From: Pholis gunnellus
Taxonomy: Eukaryota > Chordata > Actinopteri > Perciformes > Pholidae
DNA: 64,000 nt
Direction: 5' to 3'
NCBI GenBank assembly: GCA_910591455.2
Contig: OU342816.1
Location: 5,536,476-5,600,475, forward strand
Shown: positions 51,702 to 62,925 of the stretch, in pieces
Position numbering within the stretch: position 1 is the first letter of the stretch
How the letters are laid out: each line of letters begins with the position of its first letter
Notes under the pieces: generated by a model
The model's input: only the letters and a program-made list of their open reading frames with translations
Told to the model about the DNA's origin: nothing
The model's database searches: none
Program-made: the position numbers and the translations under genes

Positions 51702-53051
51702 TCATGGTGAGACAAACATTTGCTCAATACTGTACTTATATTGGATTTCAAGGCTACTTGTATCATACTACTTTATTCTTTTCATTCCACTACATTAATC
51801 TGACACCAGTAGTAGTTTTAGCTACGTTTTAGTAAGATTTTAGCTTTAAACATTTTTTAAATAGGCCAACTTATAATGAATACGTATTTTATAAGCTTAA
51901 TAAGTTTAGATAGATTGTATTGTTACAAATTAAACCGGTGGTATCCAATCTTTTTTGCATTTGATCCCTCGCAAAAAGTCTAGTTGAGGCCTCTTGTTTT
52001 ATTTCTGATATACTTGCTGTTGCCGCCCCCCATGAAATCTAAAAGGAGAAGATGTTAATTGCGTGTTTACGTGCGCATGATGACGCTGCCTCGTGTATCC
52101 TGCGTCTCTGGAGCGTTGGATGTGTTGTGTACAAGTAGTTAAAAACCAAGAATATCTCCGGCCTAAGTTGATATGTCGATGTTGTTAGTAAAGAGTTGCT
52201 TATTTATACATCGAGCAGCTACAGAGAAACATTTTCATGACTTTAGAGTCGTGTTTCTGGCCACAAGATGTCTACTCGTCTACTCTCCTCGAGCTCTGTT
52301 TTGGTCTCTACCACCTCCTGAGGGAAATGTTTGTTTCTTTAGTAACTCCAGCTTGTGCCTCTCATGTATTTTATATTGTTTTTAAGCATCGCTGGTCAAT
52401 TGTCTTTTTTAGAAACCGATAGTTATGCTACCTGGATGTATTAAGCATGAATTGGGGCTAGCTCTTTAGCTGCTAAATGCTCTATGTTCACCAGCTAGCC
52501 CCAACTGTACACGTGGGTCAGAGCTGAAAACGGCTTCCTGCACACAGCTGAGAAGGGAACAGTGGCGCCATGATTGTGGTTATTTTTCTGAAAAGATGGG
52601 CGCAGACTGTAAACGGCCATCACGTAACCTTGGAAAATACCAAACCAAAGAAATGAAAACCTTCGTATTTAGATTTGCATTGAGAGGAGTGTAGTAGTGC
52701 CGAGGTCACATATACAGATTTATCTTGTGACCCGTTGCAGGGGCCCTGAACCCTTGGCTACCATTGAACTAAAGGACTAAACTAACTTACCTACAAACTG
52801 TGCAGTAGTTACTGTAAAATACTACCTAAGTATTGATACATCTGATAATGTATTTCATATAATATACAAGTCATAGAGACCACAGGAGTACTTTTACTTT
52901 TAATACTTTAAGCACATTTTTTCTGATAGAAGTGATTGTGTACTTGATTTTGTACTGAGTCTTGAATGCAGGGCTTTAACTTATAATGGAGTATTTTACA
53001 GTATTGTAACATACTGCTTGTTTAAAAAGCTAAATACTTCTTCCACCACTG
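51702..53051. mobile_element. Fish non-autonomous element (CAGTGGTGGAA family), split by an insertion
   Basis: The left part (about 51702-51935) has ACTGTACTT, CTACTTGTATCATACT and CACTACATTAATCTGACA motifs. The right part (about 52775-53051) has TACTTTTACTTTTAATACTTTAAG, TTGAATGCAGGGCTTTAACTTATAATGGAGTATTTTACAG and ends CTTCTTCCACCACTG. Both match one teleost repeat in the same orientation and in consecutive order. The 831 bases between them are a separate element. Confidence 0.55.
51936..52766. mobile_element. Degenerate hAT-like element nested inside another repeat
   Basis: It starts CGGTGGTATCCAATC and ends CCTTGGCTACCATTG. These are degenerate inverted repeats related to the CAGTGGTTCCCAACC ends of the element at 36165-36402. 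Flanking eight-mers AATTAAAC (51928-51935) and AACTAAAG (52767-52774) agree at 6 of 8 positions. Near-end motifs such as TTTTTTGCATTTGATCCCTC and CTTGTGACCCGTTGCAGGGGCCC also fit the family. No transposase frame is intact. Confidence 0.55.
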
Positions 53052-53265
53052 ATTTTTATGTATATATCGTGGATGTATACTGTTTTGCTCTACCTCACTA
53101 CAGCGATAGCTGAGACGTGTGTCCTTGTCTCTTTCCTCTGGAGCAGCACACATTTTGCTGCAGTAAGAGCAAATCACAGCTACGTGACTTTAAAAGCTGA
53201 GTGTGCACTTACATGGCATCTATGAATGATTATATGGGACACGTAATCATTCACATAACACATAC

Positions 53266-53418
53266 CGTGTGTTCATGTTTGCGTGACTGTCGATGAGCAC
53301 TCTCTGTAGTCGCAGTTGTCCTGCACAGGTCTGCAGCAGCATCCTGTCTTTCTGCAGCAAAATGCTGCAGTTCTGGAAGAGTTCCCACTGCTGCTGCATT
53401 GATACTCAGTGGAGGGGC
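53266..53418 (-). other. Orphan exon candidate, minus strand
   Basis: On the minus strand a strong pyrimidine tract and acceptor (cgctctcctctccag) opens a unit at 53418. It runs through an ATG at 53399-53397 and ends with the donor ACACG|gtatgt at 53266. From that ATG it encodes 44 codons, MQQQWELFQNCSILLQKDRM and onwards, rich in Leu and Gln and likely helical. I do not recognise the family and found no partner exon. The overlapping 76-codon frame beginning MWSSK is the alternative reading. Confidence 0.22.
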
Positions 53419-55079
53419 CTGGAGAGGAGAGCGGCGAGCCTGCAGCCTGGCCACATGATCTCTCAGTTTAGAGCTCCACATCCGTCAAACCAACCCCCCA
53501 CTCCACCTACTGTCACCTCTGCGCCACACTTCCCGTACTGGTATATGCTCATTATGAACCACGTTGGTCGTTGTTGGTGTATGTTTGTAATCCTCTGGCT
53601 ATTTTTTCAGGCACTGCCGATTCTAATAGGATACAATCTCATACGCTTTAATTAAACACTGTGTGGATTCAATTTGTTCAGTCATCATACTGTGACAAAC
53701 ATTAGACTTTAATGCGGATATTGCTGCTGTGCTGGCAGAGCTTTGCTTAGCCAGTTGTGTCAGGACCATCCACTCCCCTCACTATTTAATCTTGCCTATA
53801 CTATACATACTATATATATTGAATGCTAAGAACAGCTGACATTTAACATGTATCGTAAACTTTTGCATGAGCTAGTAAAGAAAAAAGAAGCCATCCTATA
53901 GAGTCTGCATTACTGCATAACAACCTGCTCAATTAATAATAAATGGCAGATACCTGCATCTGTCTTCATAACTGAATCTGCTGATGTGAATTTCAGTTCT
54001 AGCCAGTCAGAGTTGCAAACTTTACCTTTTTTCTTCTCGCGTGAATGAAATAGTTCTGTAAGCAGAGGGTAAAACAACCAAGATGTTAAGTCCAAAGGGG
54101 ATGTGTAGCAGTCCCCTTGTCCTCTGCCTGTGTAACTGTACCTTGGCTCAGATAGCACACTCTGTCACATGGTCTCAGTTGCATCCAGTTAACACTCTCA
54201 ATTCTCTTCTTTTCCCAATATGAAACTCAGATTAACCTCTTACCAGACCCTTTTTTTTCTAATGAACTCATAACAATACGCCATAATTACTGTCTAGTCA
54301 TCTTCTATTTCCAGTGATGGATGCAGTTTGACAGGCAGGCATATAACCTGTTAAGTGTATGAATGCAATGTTGGCAGGGTCTAAAATTGACAAATCAAAT
54401 CTGGAAATTCTGAGCTAAGCACTTCTTTAGTCAGCCACATGCTATTGGTCAGCTGTCGATGACTGATGTTTGTACATTTATGGGAAAGGAGCTGTCCTGT
54501 GGTGAAACATGACTGCACACACCGCCTCATATAATAATGCACTTGCAGCCGCATTGCACTGATCACAAGAGAGCGTTGGCTGCCTCATGATATACAAGGT
54601 AGTTTGACCTTCCAGGCATCGAATGGGACACGCATGCACACATCACCGGTGGCTGAGGAAGCTGATTATTCTGAGCCAGGGGAATAGTCCCGGAAGGAGC
54701 TTGGCTTTCAGGACATAAGGAAAGCGGAATGTTACCCTGTCCATCTGGGGAAGGATGTATAAACGAAAAAAGAAAAAGCTTTCCAGTCAAAAATCTGACT
54801 TTTTCAATGTAAGTAGAATAGAGAGTAACTCTTGTACTGTTTCCCCTCCCACTTGTAATTCTGTGTTGCTGAGTTTTGAATCCTTAGCGGTGACGTTATC
54901 AGTATAAGAACATGTCTGTTCATGTATGGAGAGTTTTGATATGGGACTGTGTGTCTGGCCCGACCCTGGGGCTGCATTACACAGCCTCCTCCCCAACCTG
55001 CACTGCAGAACTTTTCTCTGATCTTCACAAACACTCTGAGAAAAGTGCCTGAGTCTGCATACACGCCCCGAGTCAGGAG

Positions 55080-55330
55080 ATGGGGAGGAGGGTGAGGCAG
55101 CTGGGAGGGAAGCAGAGAGGGAAGCAGAGAGGGGAGGAGTGAATGGGGTTGATGGAGGAGAGAAAGAGAGTAAGAGTGGAAACAGGGGCAGGTGAGGGAG
55201 GGGAGAAAGAGAGACGGGGGAAGAGAGAGAGAGAGAGGTGGCATGCAGCCAACGGAGAGGACAGGGGAAAAGTTGTGAGGTAGCCGGAGGGACGGGCAGG
55301 GAGGAGAATCAGCGTCATTGGTACTGAGCT
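55080..55330 (+). repeat. Purine-rich (GGGAAGCAGAGA/GAGAGG) tract upstream of scn4b
   Basis: About 250 bases are strongly G/A-biased on the plus strand with tandem GGGAAGCAGAGA units. The tract ends just before the likely first exon of scn4b. It may be promoter-linked, or it may be simple-sequence drift. Confidence 0.6.
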
Positions 55331-55602
55331 GAGGGGGGATGAGAACGGCAGCGTTTCCTCCTGTCCATCTGTCTCTCTACATTTCTGTCTGTCTTTCTGC
55401 TTTGTCTCTACCTCTCCTCTCTAATTTTCTGCCATCCTGGCTGGGGCTGTAATGTGGCGGGCTCTGCAGTGAAAGTGTCGGCTGGCGGATTCTCCTTGAG
55501 TGAACCCTGACTGTGCGCAGTGTTCGCCGCTGTCCTGTCCACGCTGACTCAGCTGTGCAGGCAGCCTGCCGGCCTCTGGGTGAACACCGGCTGCAGGAGC
55601 AG
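55331..55602 (+). other. scn4b: Probable scn4b non-coding first exon
   Basis: A moderately GC-rich stretch ends with a good donor (GGAGCAG|gtaggc at 55602/55603). The next acceptor (ctcttccacag, exon from 55917) opens the exon that carries the start codon. Only short frames occur here. The start site is not visible. Confidence 0.35.
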
Positions 55603-56132
55603 GTAGGCATGACATAACTTGAACTGTGCATGTTTTGACGTTTTTTTATTGTCTTCAGCTTTTCCCCTTTTTTTCATTCAGTCGAAGGGATACTGTGTGC
55701 GTATGAAGACTCATGAATGCAGGAAACATGTAAACACACGCTGTCTGTGTGAAAATAACTTTTGACTGTACTGTCTGTGCTTTTATAGAAACTTAATGTC
55801 CCATTTTAATATTTCTGTTGATTGACTTTGTCCTTCTTCCCTTCTCTCTCTCTGTGTATCTCTCTGTATCCCCCCTCCTCCTTTGCCCTCTGTCTAACCT
55901 ACAGTCTCTTCCACAGGAGTGCTCTGGGGTTATAGGCGAGCAGGCTCCCTGCCCCCCGGACAACTGCAGGTGCACGACTGGGACGTGCCTCGTTCAGGGT
56001 CCAGACACCCAGACAGCATATTCCAGATTCAATCCAGTATACCAGAGAGTATACCAGAAAGGATATTGTGCGAGCTATCTAGGGACCGCTGGATCCTGCA
56101 GCAGTATCTGTTTTGGAACAGGTCTGGCTGCC

Positions 56133-59100
56133 ATGGAGGTCCAGTGGTTTGGGGTTGAACTCCCGAGGCTGGGGCCTCCACACACAGCCGTCGGCCTGAT
56201 CTTCTCCATGCTGCTTGGTAATGTCTTTACGTCACCTCTCTTTATTCTGTCCATGATAATTTATGCTACAGCTGATTTGCACGGTGCCTCCTCATCTTTC
56301 TTTTTTGAAAACTTCACATTTGTTTTTTTTTACCCCTCACCCGTTATTGAATACCGACAGCTTGGTATGCAGAACGATGATGCTGTGGCTTTTCCAAATT
56401 TGAAATTGACCTTCATCAGCTTCTGTCCTACGTCGGTGTTGACTGCAATTGTCTTTAGGTCAGTACACTAGGTTTCGCAGAAGGGTTTTACTTTGGAGAC
56501 AGGACTTGTTTTCTCGTGATGAGTAGGGTTTTTTTTCTGAAGGTTGCATGTTTCATTTCATTAGCAGAATGTGCTGCTAGTTCTGCCTTGAAACGCAGAA
56601 CGAGGACTGAATGTTTCATTAAAATGTGCTTGTCCGGAGTAAAGCCATTGTTTGATAGTTTGGTGTTATCTGCGATCCATATTGGTTTTGATCGGGGTTG
56701 TATGTCCCTAAGGAGTAAACGTCGGCAGAATAGCGGCTCTTGTGATGGGAACGCTGTGTCAGACTTGAGGCACTCTAGACAAGAGGTTTGATTGCCTACA
56801 GCGGAGGTGTATCTGCAGTAACAGTGCAGCAGAGTCACTCGGAGCAGTGTCCAGTAAAATATCAGTTTAATTTCTATTTGATTCATTGAATTTTGAGTGA
56901 CAGTGGCGATAGCCTCCCACCATGTTGCTTTTATGGTGTTTTGGATATTGAGGATTCAGCTGTGAATATTGGATTCTGTTTGCCTGAAGTGTCACCCAAC
57001 CACACAACCCCAAATAAAGTGTTGCCTTATTGGACGCTTTCCTGTTCCTCTTTGAAGAAAAAAAACATCCCATTAGAATCCAAATACAGTCATCGTTGAC
57101 ACATAATGTATAAATGTCCACCGTACACTGGCATACAGCTGCCGTCCTGCATTTATTCTGCATTAGCCATTATCTGACATTTAACTATTTTGAGTAAAAT
57201 ACTTCTGTCAGAATATGTATGCCTAATACCCTTTTTCTGACATTGTTCATACATTCAGTACTGACAGTAGATCATTCTTGGATTTTTTTTCTCAACCCGC
57301 TTATGGGTGTGTGTGCAGCATCAGTGCAGCAGTAGTGCAGCAAACAGGCATTAAAAAGATGATCTACATGAGCCCATGGTCTGTGACATTATGTGTATGA
57401 ACTGTAGGCTCTAGAACTACCTCACATGCATTCCTGGCCTTGTACATTTGATCACATTAATAATTCTCAATAAGTTTAAAATATTCATCTCCCATTCCAT
57501 CCCATCTCCACACATGGGCTGACAGTGGAATTGTGTTGCCAGGTAAACATTTGGATGGTGTTTTTTAGAACAAGAATGGCTATTTCTTGCTCACAGGTGT
57601 TGTCTTTATTTAGAATGAACAGCAAACATTTTGGCTGTTACAAAAACTGCATGGTAGACTTCATCAGCAGATGCAGGTGGACAAGTAGCAGAGAGAGAGG
57701 GATGCTGCAGCAGTTACATCTAAACATCATCATTATAAGATGGATGAACCATCATATGTGTTTGCTCTATAGTATAATACACTACGAGGTGCTTATAAAG
57801 GTGCCCTAAAGAATATTACACTTGTTAAGCAGAAGAAACAGTGCTGTTTTATGTCTGCATTTTGGCTTTCATGTTCATGTTTAGGTTGAATTTTGTTCCA
57901 ATTTAAGAAACATCTTCTGGTGTTTTTGTCATTCTAACCATTCAAACCAGTATATGTTTCCTTTTACACCTTTGATATGAATATGAATGAGATCGATTCT
58001 TGTCCTTTCTTTACATAAAATCTCTTGTGAATTGTCAAAGAAATGCTATCAAGTGCCATTCATGTTTGGTCGACCATTGTATTTCATAATAGCTGGTGGT
58101 TTACTGTACAGCTACACTGATAAAGCGACCAATAGCTCACTGCAGATACATCTGTATTGGTGTAAATGCCAAAGTAGGTTAGAGGTCATTTACAAACAGT
58201 GTCAGCACTTCATAGTTTATCCACCAGAGAGCACAGCGTCTTGGGTTGAAAAATCAAAACATCTTGGTCGTCACAATTTAACAACAAAAGTGGGAAAAAA
58301 GGGATCTTATCAGTATTATCAGCTGATGTGTCATTATCAGATTTTTTTTTCTAAGCTCCTAAATATCAAGTTTAGTATCAGCCTCTACAATTTAGTACTG
58401 GCCGGGCATTACTATTCTGTTATTTTGATGTACTATGTATTTTTAGAAATTATGTGGCAAGCATATGTTGTAAGATATTCTAAAGTTGATGTATGTAGGC
58501 TAGAAACTGGAGCATCACTGCTCTAGTTGTATCTGAAGCCCCAACACTTCACCTTGCAAAACAGCTTTAATTAGAAACCTCAATAAAAATTCCAAAAAGA
58601 GACAATGAGCAGTAAACTACTGATTTAAGTGGGAGTAATATTTTAATGTGGTCAGAGTAATCAGAAGAACAGATCATTACATTTTGTATTTCCATGTAAT
58701 TTTACTTGTTTTGTTCTGGGTCTCTTGTCAGCAGCTGCAGCAACTACAAATATATTACAATATACAAAAATATTGTAAAAGGTTGATAAAAAAGTGACAC
58801 TATAAAATGTGGACGAGGGAAGAGACGGGAGGGGGGGGGGATGCTGTTGCTCTCTCGTCACTGCTTCTATTGCTGTTTTTGCAAGCTCACTGTGCTGCAT
58901 TGGACCAGCTGAGGGAAAAGATTGGAGAGAGTGAGTTTTGCAAGATAGCGAGGGTGAGATGAGAATGAATCAATAACATTTCCATATACAGTATACCACA
59001 GCCTCGCTGTGTGAAGCCACGTCTGCAGTTTGTAGCAATGCTATTCTCTATTTGCTGCAGTGTTGCTTGTCATACGTTGACCTTGACCGTGTTTTGAGCG

Positions 59101-62100
59101 AAGCGTAACACACAAAGCGTAATCGTGGGAATGTGAGAAGCAGTGCAGGAAATACAGCTGCCCCTGAAACCATCATCTTATCAGGTGTTGTGTTTTCTCT
59201 CCATAAACCTCATCATATGTGTACTAGTGCTGCACAGCACCTTGGGAGTTTGTAGTTTACATCTCACACACTAGATGGAAGCATTAAGCAGGGGGAGCGT
59301 TAACGGTGCAGAAGAGGGAAAGAACAGACCTTCGGTCCGTCCTTGACCTGCTAAAATTATATATACTGTCACTCTTGCCTACCTGTGACCTCGACACATA
59401 AACAGAAGGTGGGATACTAATTAGGTAAAAAAAAAAAGACAAACTATAAAAAAGACACGGCGGTTTTCCTGCTCCATCCGTCGTAATTGGTGGAGGTAGG
59501 ATTTGATTACTTGGGCTCTCTGTGGTCCCCGGTGTTCAGTTACAGTTCTTTCAAGGGGCCCAGACGACTTCAGCCTCTCTTATTTACAGTAATGTCACAG
59601 CAAGGACTTTGTGGTGTCATGTTGCTGAGGGTGTGACTAGTCAAGTGCCAATAATAGTTTATTGTATGTTATAATGTGTTCTTGAAATCATACAAATCTA
59701 ACTTAGAATGAAGTTGTCCTATGACATACTGTATTAGTGAGCACTTAAAATATTATCAAAATGGTCTAAAATGATTTGAATGCTCAGGTTTTGATGTGTA
59801 TGAGTCAGATTTACTGTCACTGTCCATGAACCTCTTCTCATTGTTCAGGTGTAACTGGATGAGCAGACAGGACTTGTTTTGTGATGTGACCATAAAATGA
59901 GTCCAAGGAGCACAAAGTTCAGTAACTGTGATCTTTTACTTTGGACTATTGTCAAATCCGTGAAAATACGGTTACAGACAACAGCTGATTAGCATAGCTT
60001 AGCATGAAGACTGGAGGTTCTGACCGAAGGTCACAAAATCAAGACTGTTTCTTGACACCGGGAGCAGTAACTTCCTGAAGTATTTGCTGGTTTTCTCACA
60101 AATATGACAAGACTTTTTTGTAAGTTACTGCTCCCAGCCAAGATACATTTTGGCCCATAATGCCCTGTAAAAAGTTACTTATTCAATTGATGGTACGTAT
60201 TATTCAAGTAAGATAGACTGTGTTAATTAGTGAGCTTGTGCTGGTAGATGGACTCTGTTCCCTTCGGACTGAACCAGATGATCTGTTTCTAGTTTTTATG
60301 CAAAGCTAACTGGCTGCTGGCTGTAGTTGCATATTTAACGGTCAGATATGGGAGCGGCATCGATCTTCTCATCGAACTCTCATCAAGAAAGCAAACAAGT
60401 GTATTCCCCAAAATGTTGAACTATTGCCGTAAAGCAGACTGACTTCATGTTCACTCAACATCACTGCACTGTATCGTTGATTTGTGCCCCGTGTAGTCTT
60501 ATCTTGTTGTGGTTTAAATTCCCCTTTCCTCCTCAGGTGTGTGGTCTGTTCAGGCCCTTGAGATGTCTGTTGGGAAGATTCCCTTCCTGCAGGCAGTGAA
60601 TGGCAGCACAGTCCTGTTGCCTTGCACATACGCCAGCTGTATCGGCATCCAGGACCTCTACATCAACTGGCAATTCAATGACAACGGCACCATGCAGAAG
60701 GTAAGAACCCTCTGTCAGAGAGAAAGCTTCATGTTCAGGTCACTTGTTTGGTAGATTTGGATGATTGATGACTTGGTCCCATCAGGTGTGTGATTCAGTG
60801 ATCGTGTCAGAGGGGGTGGACCCAACTGTGGCTATATATCGAGACCGAGTGGAGTTTGTGGGGAAGAACATTAAGAACAACATCTCCATCTTGCTGTGGA
60901 ACATCACCTTCGAGGACGGAGGCCAGTACACTTGTTTTGGACGCAATCCCAAAGAGAAGGGCAGGAACCACAGTACCATCTTCACCCTCATTGTGGTGGA
61001 CGAGTGTGAGTGGTCAAGATCTTTTTAAAAACATGCCCAAATGATCTTAAACCAGCCTATTATTCATCTACAAAACAAAAATGTCCCCTCTTTCAGCAAC
61101 AAAAATTAGCCTAATTATGTGGGAACTGCCCAATATGACAACACATCCCTATAGATATTCCTAGTATAACTATATGCCCTGACATACTGTATGTGTTGGC
61201 CAATCACAAATGTGGGACAGCTCACTGGGGTTTGCTTCATGGCCCCATAATGTGCACACTGAAGTAATAATAAACTAGAACATGCTTTCATTTGTATGTT
61301 GATGTTAAGACAAATCAGGCCACGTAAACAAGGACAGCGTTACTGGAGAAATGTTTAGTCTGCTTACGGAAAATTAAAACAATTTAAATGATCCCACAGA
61401 AGGAAAATAAATCCTGAGGTGACTGTAAAAAATAAATACATTCATGACGATGAATATTCTCTTTGTGCATTTCTTCTCAAATGGTTTGGTCCTCCACACA
61501 CGAAGACAAACGAGTCAAAGAGAGCTGACTATCCTTCTCTCCTATACTAAAATAAGCACTTTTAGGCATACGGTAGGTTTAATCATGCAGTTCATCACTT
61601 TAAATGCTCTTTGGTGCTGTTTTGATAAGAGGGAATAAAACAAACAAAAAAACAAACATATGTTAGTCTCTAGAAAGTAGAAACTTGAGGACAAATAAGC
61701 CACCGCTCACCCAGGTAGATTTTTTCTCAGCGCACCTGACGGGTGTAAGGAAAATTCACCAAATATTATAAAAAATGGTTCTGGTAAAGTGTCTAAAGGG
61801 ACCAAAGGTCACAAGAGATGAACTCCCCATCAGTCTGGATATAGTTTGAATCTTAAATGCTTTGGTTAGTCAGGTCTTAGGAGACGGCTGCAGCCGGGGG
61901 CCACACTACAGCTCCAATCTTTTGTGGAGGCACCAACTTATTTGAATTAGAAGGCTTTGTAACGGCACAAAAGTTGTAGAAAATGTTAATTTTCGGGACC
62001 TTAAACAGTTTTTATGTATATTTCTTTCCATCACGGTGCTTTGTTAATGTCTGCAGTGAGGGTGGTGGACAACACGCTGACCATCATAATAGCCTCAGCT

Positions 62101-62439
62101 GTGGGCGGAGCCATCGCAGCATTAATGGGCTTCATGTTGCTCAAGAACTTCACCATCTTTGTTCTTGCCAAGATTGAGGAGAAAAAGTGAGTTTTTCGCA
62201 ACCACCTGGATATTTACCAGCAATGCAACAATTTCATACTGTTTCATCAGAGAATGGAGTGAGCTTGAGTTGTTTCTTTGAGCTGCCCTGCGTGTACAGT
62301 CCTAACTTTGTCTTCTTTTTTTTTCCTCCAATGCCACTGCAGTAAGGAGTGCCTTGTAACTTCATCAGGGATCGACAACACAGAAAATGGCCTCTCAGGA
62401 TCCAAAGCTGATTCAAAACCAACACCAAAAAAGAAATGA
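56133..62439 (+). CDS. scn4b: Voltage-gated sodium channel beta4 subunit
   Basis: A type I membrane auxiliary subunit that is disulphide-linked to sodium channel alpha subunits and tunes gating. Coding exons are 56133-56217, 60537-60700, 60786-61005, 62057-62186 and 62343-62439. Phases agree and give 231 residues (human 228). The signal peptide is about residues 1-35 (core AVGLIFSMLLGVW), inferred because this ATG exon splices in frame to the Ig exon. The V-type Ig domain has Cys58 and Cys133. Cys63 in ASCIG aligns with the human cysteine that bonds to the alpha subunit. Sequons lie at Asn50, Asn115, Asn122 and Asn144. The membrane span is about residues 164-187. The tail KECLVTSSGIDNTENGLSGS is nearly identical to human beta4, which separates it from beta1-3. 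The juxtamembrane peptide that blocks open channels in mammals is much less basic here. I cannot assign the a or b paralogue. Confidence 0.94.
58317..58430. mobile_element. Possible decayed fish repeat (TATCAG/GGCCGGGCA motifs)
   Basis: Motifs CAGTATTATCAGCTGATG, TTTAGTATCAGCCTCTACAA and TACTGGCCGGGCATTAC resemble a teleost repeat built of TATCGGC units. No ends are visible. It lies inside the 179-codon frame and argues against that frame being a gene. Confidence 0.25.
59960..60430 (+). mobile_element. Fish dispersed repeat copy (GATTAGCATAGCTTAGCAT...CCCCAAAATGTTGAACTATT)
   Basis: It runs from AGCTGATTAGCATAGCTTAGCATGAAGACTGGA through GGCATCGATCTTCTCATCGAACTCTC to CAAGAAAGCAAACAAGTGTATTCCCCAAAATGTTGAACTATT. 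The order of these motifs is that of a repeat I know as very common in teleost sequence. A second copy in the opposite orientation lies at 25515-25650. It ends about 100 bases before scn4b exon 2. Confidence 0.55.
61006..62056 (+). other. scn4b intron 3
   Basis: A 1.05 kb intron from gtgagt to the acceptor gtctgcag. Nothing recognisable in it. Confidence 0.85.
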
Positions 62440-62925
62440 GAAAGTGCATGTATATAAAACCATATGATTACTCGTATTTATTTACCTTCTTTGCATATAT
62501 TTGTATATGCACATGTGTTTACACAAAAGCAAATTCATTAATGTTAAGTTTGGATACTAAAAACCGCCTGGCTGTGGCTTACAAAGGGGAATATACACAT
62601 GTGCACACAACTGTGTCAGATGATATACAACTAAAGAAAGTGCAAATCAGTGTACACATAATTATTTAAAATGTACACATAATTGAATAAGTGCACATAC
62701 CAGAGACACTCCAGCTTGATTTATTAAGGATAATTTCTTAATCATAGAATATTTATATTCCATCTCCCACCTGGTCTCCCATAGATCTACCTCCTTTGGT
62801 CAACATATTACCAGAAAAGGAAAAAAACACATTAACGGTGTTATCTTTGTTGTTTTTTTGGTGTGGCCAGTAACTGAAACAGTTAAACATTTGACAAATA
62901 AAGCTTGTGTGCACTTTTGCTTAAT
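62440..62925 (+). other. scn4b 3' UTR with poly(A) signal
   Basis: Non-coding sequence after the TGA. AATAAA at 62897-62902 is the best signal I see. Confidence 0.6.

Larger units (their letters stand above)
50701..55330. other. Intergenic DNA between mpzl2 and scn4b
   Basis: Mostly repeats (nested transposons at 51.7-53.05 kb) plus AT-rich sequence. One orphan exon candidate is on the minus strand at 53266-53418. In human this gap contains other genes (for example SCN2B and MPZL3, from memory). I saw neither. Confidence 0.55.
56218..60536 (+). other. scn4b intron 1
   Basis: A 4.3 kb intron between g|gtaatg and tcctcctcag. It contains a repeat copy near 59960-60430. A 179-codon frame at 57987-58526 is the longest non-gene frame nearby but is AT-rich with no motif. 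Confidence 0.75.

Noticed and set aside
55818..56132. Open frame upstream of and in phase with the scn4b ATG
   Set aside because: It has no homology to beta4, crosses a good splice acceptor at 55916, and a start at 56133 gives a normal signal peptide and family length.
57987..58526. 179-codon frame on the plus strand
   Set aside because: AT-rich, no domain, lies in scn4b intron 1 and overlaps a repeat-like segment.
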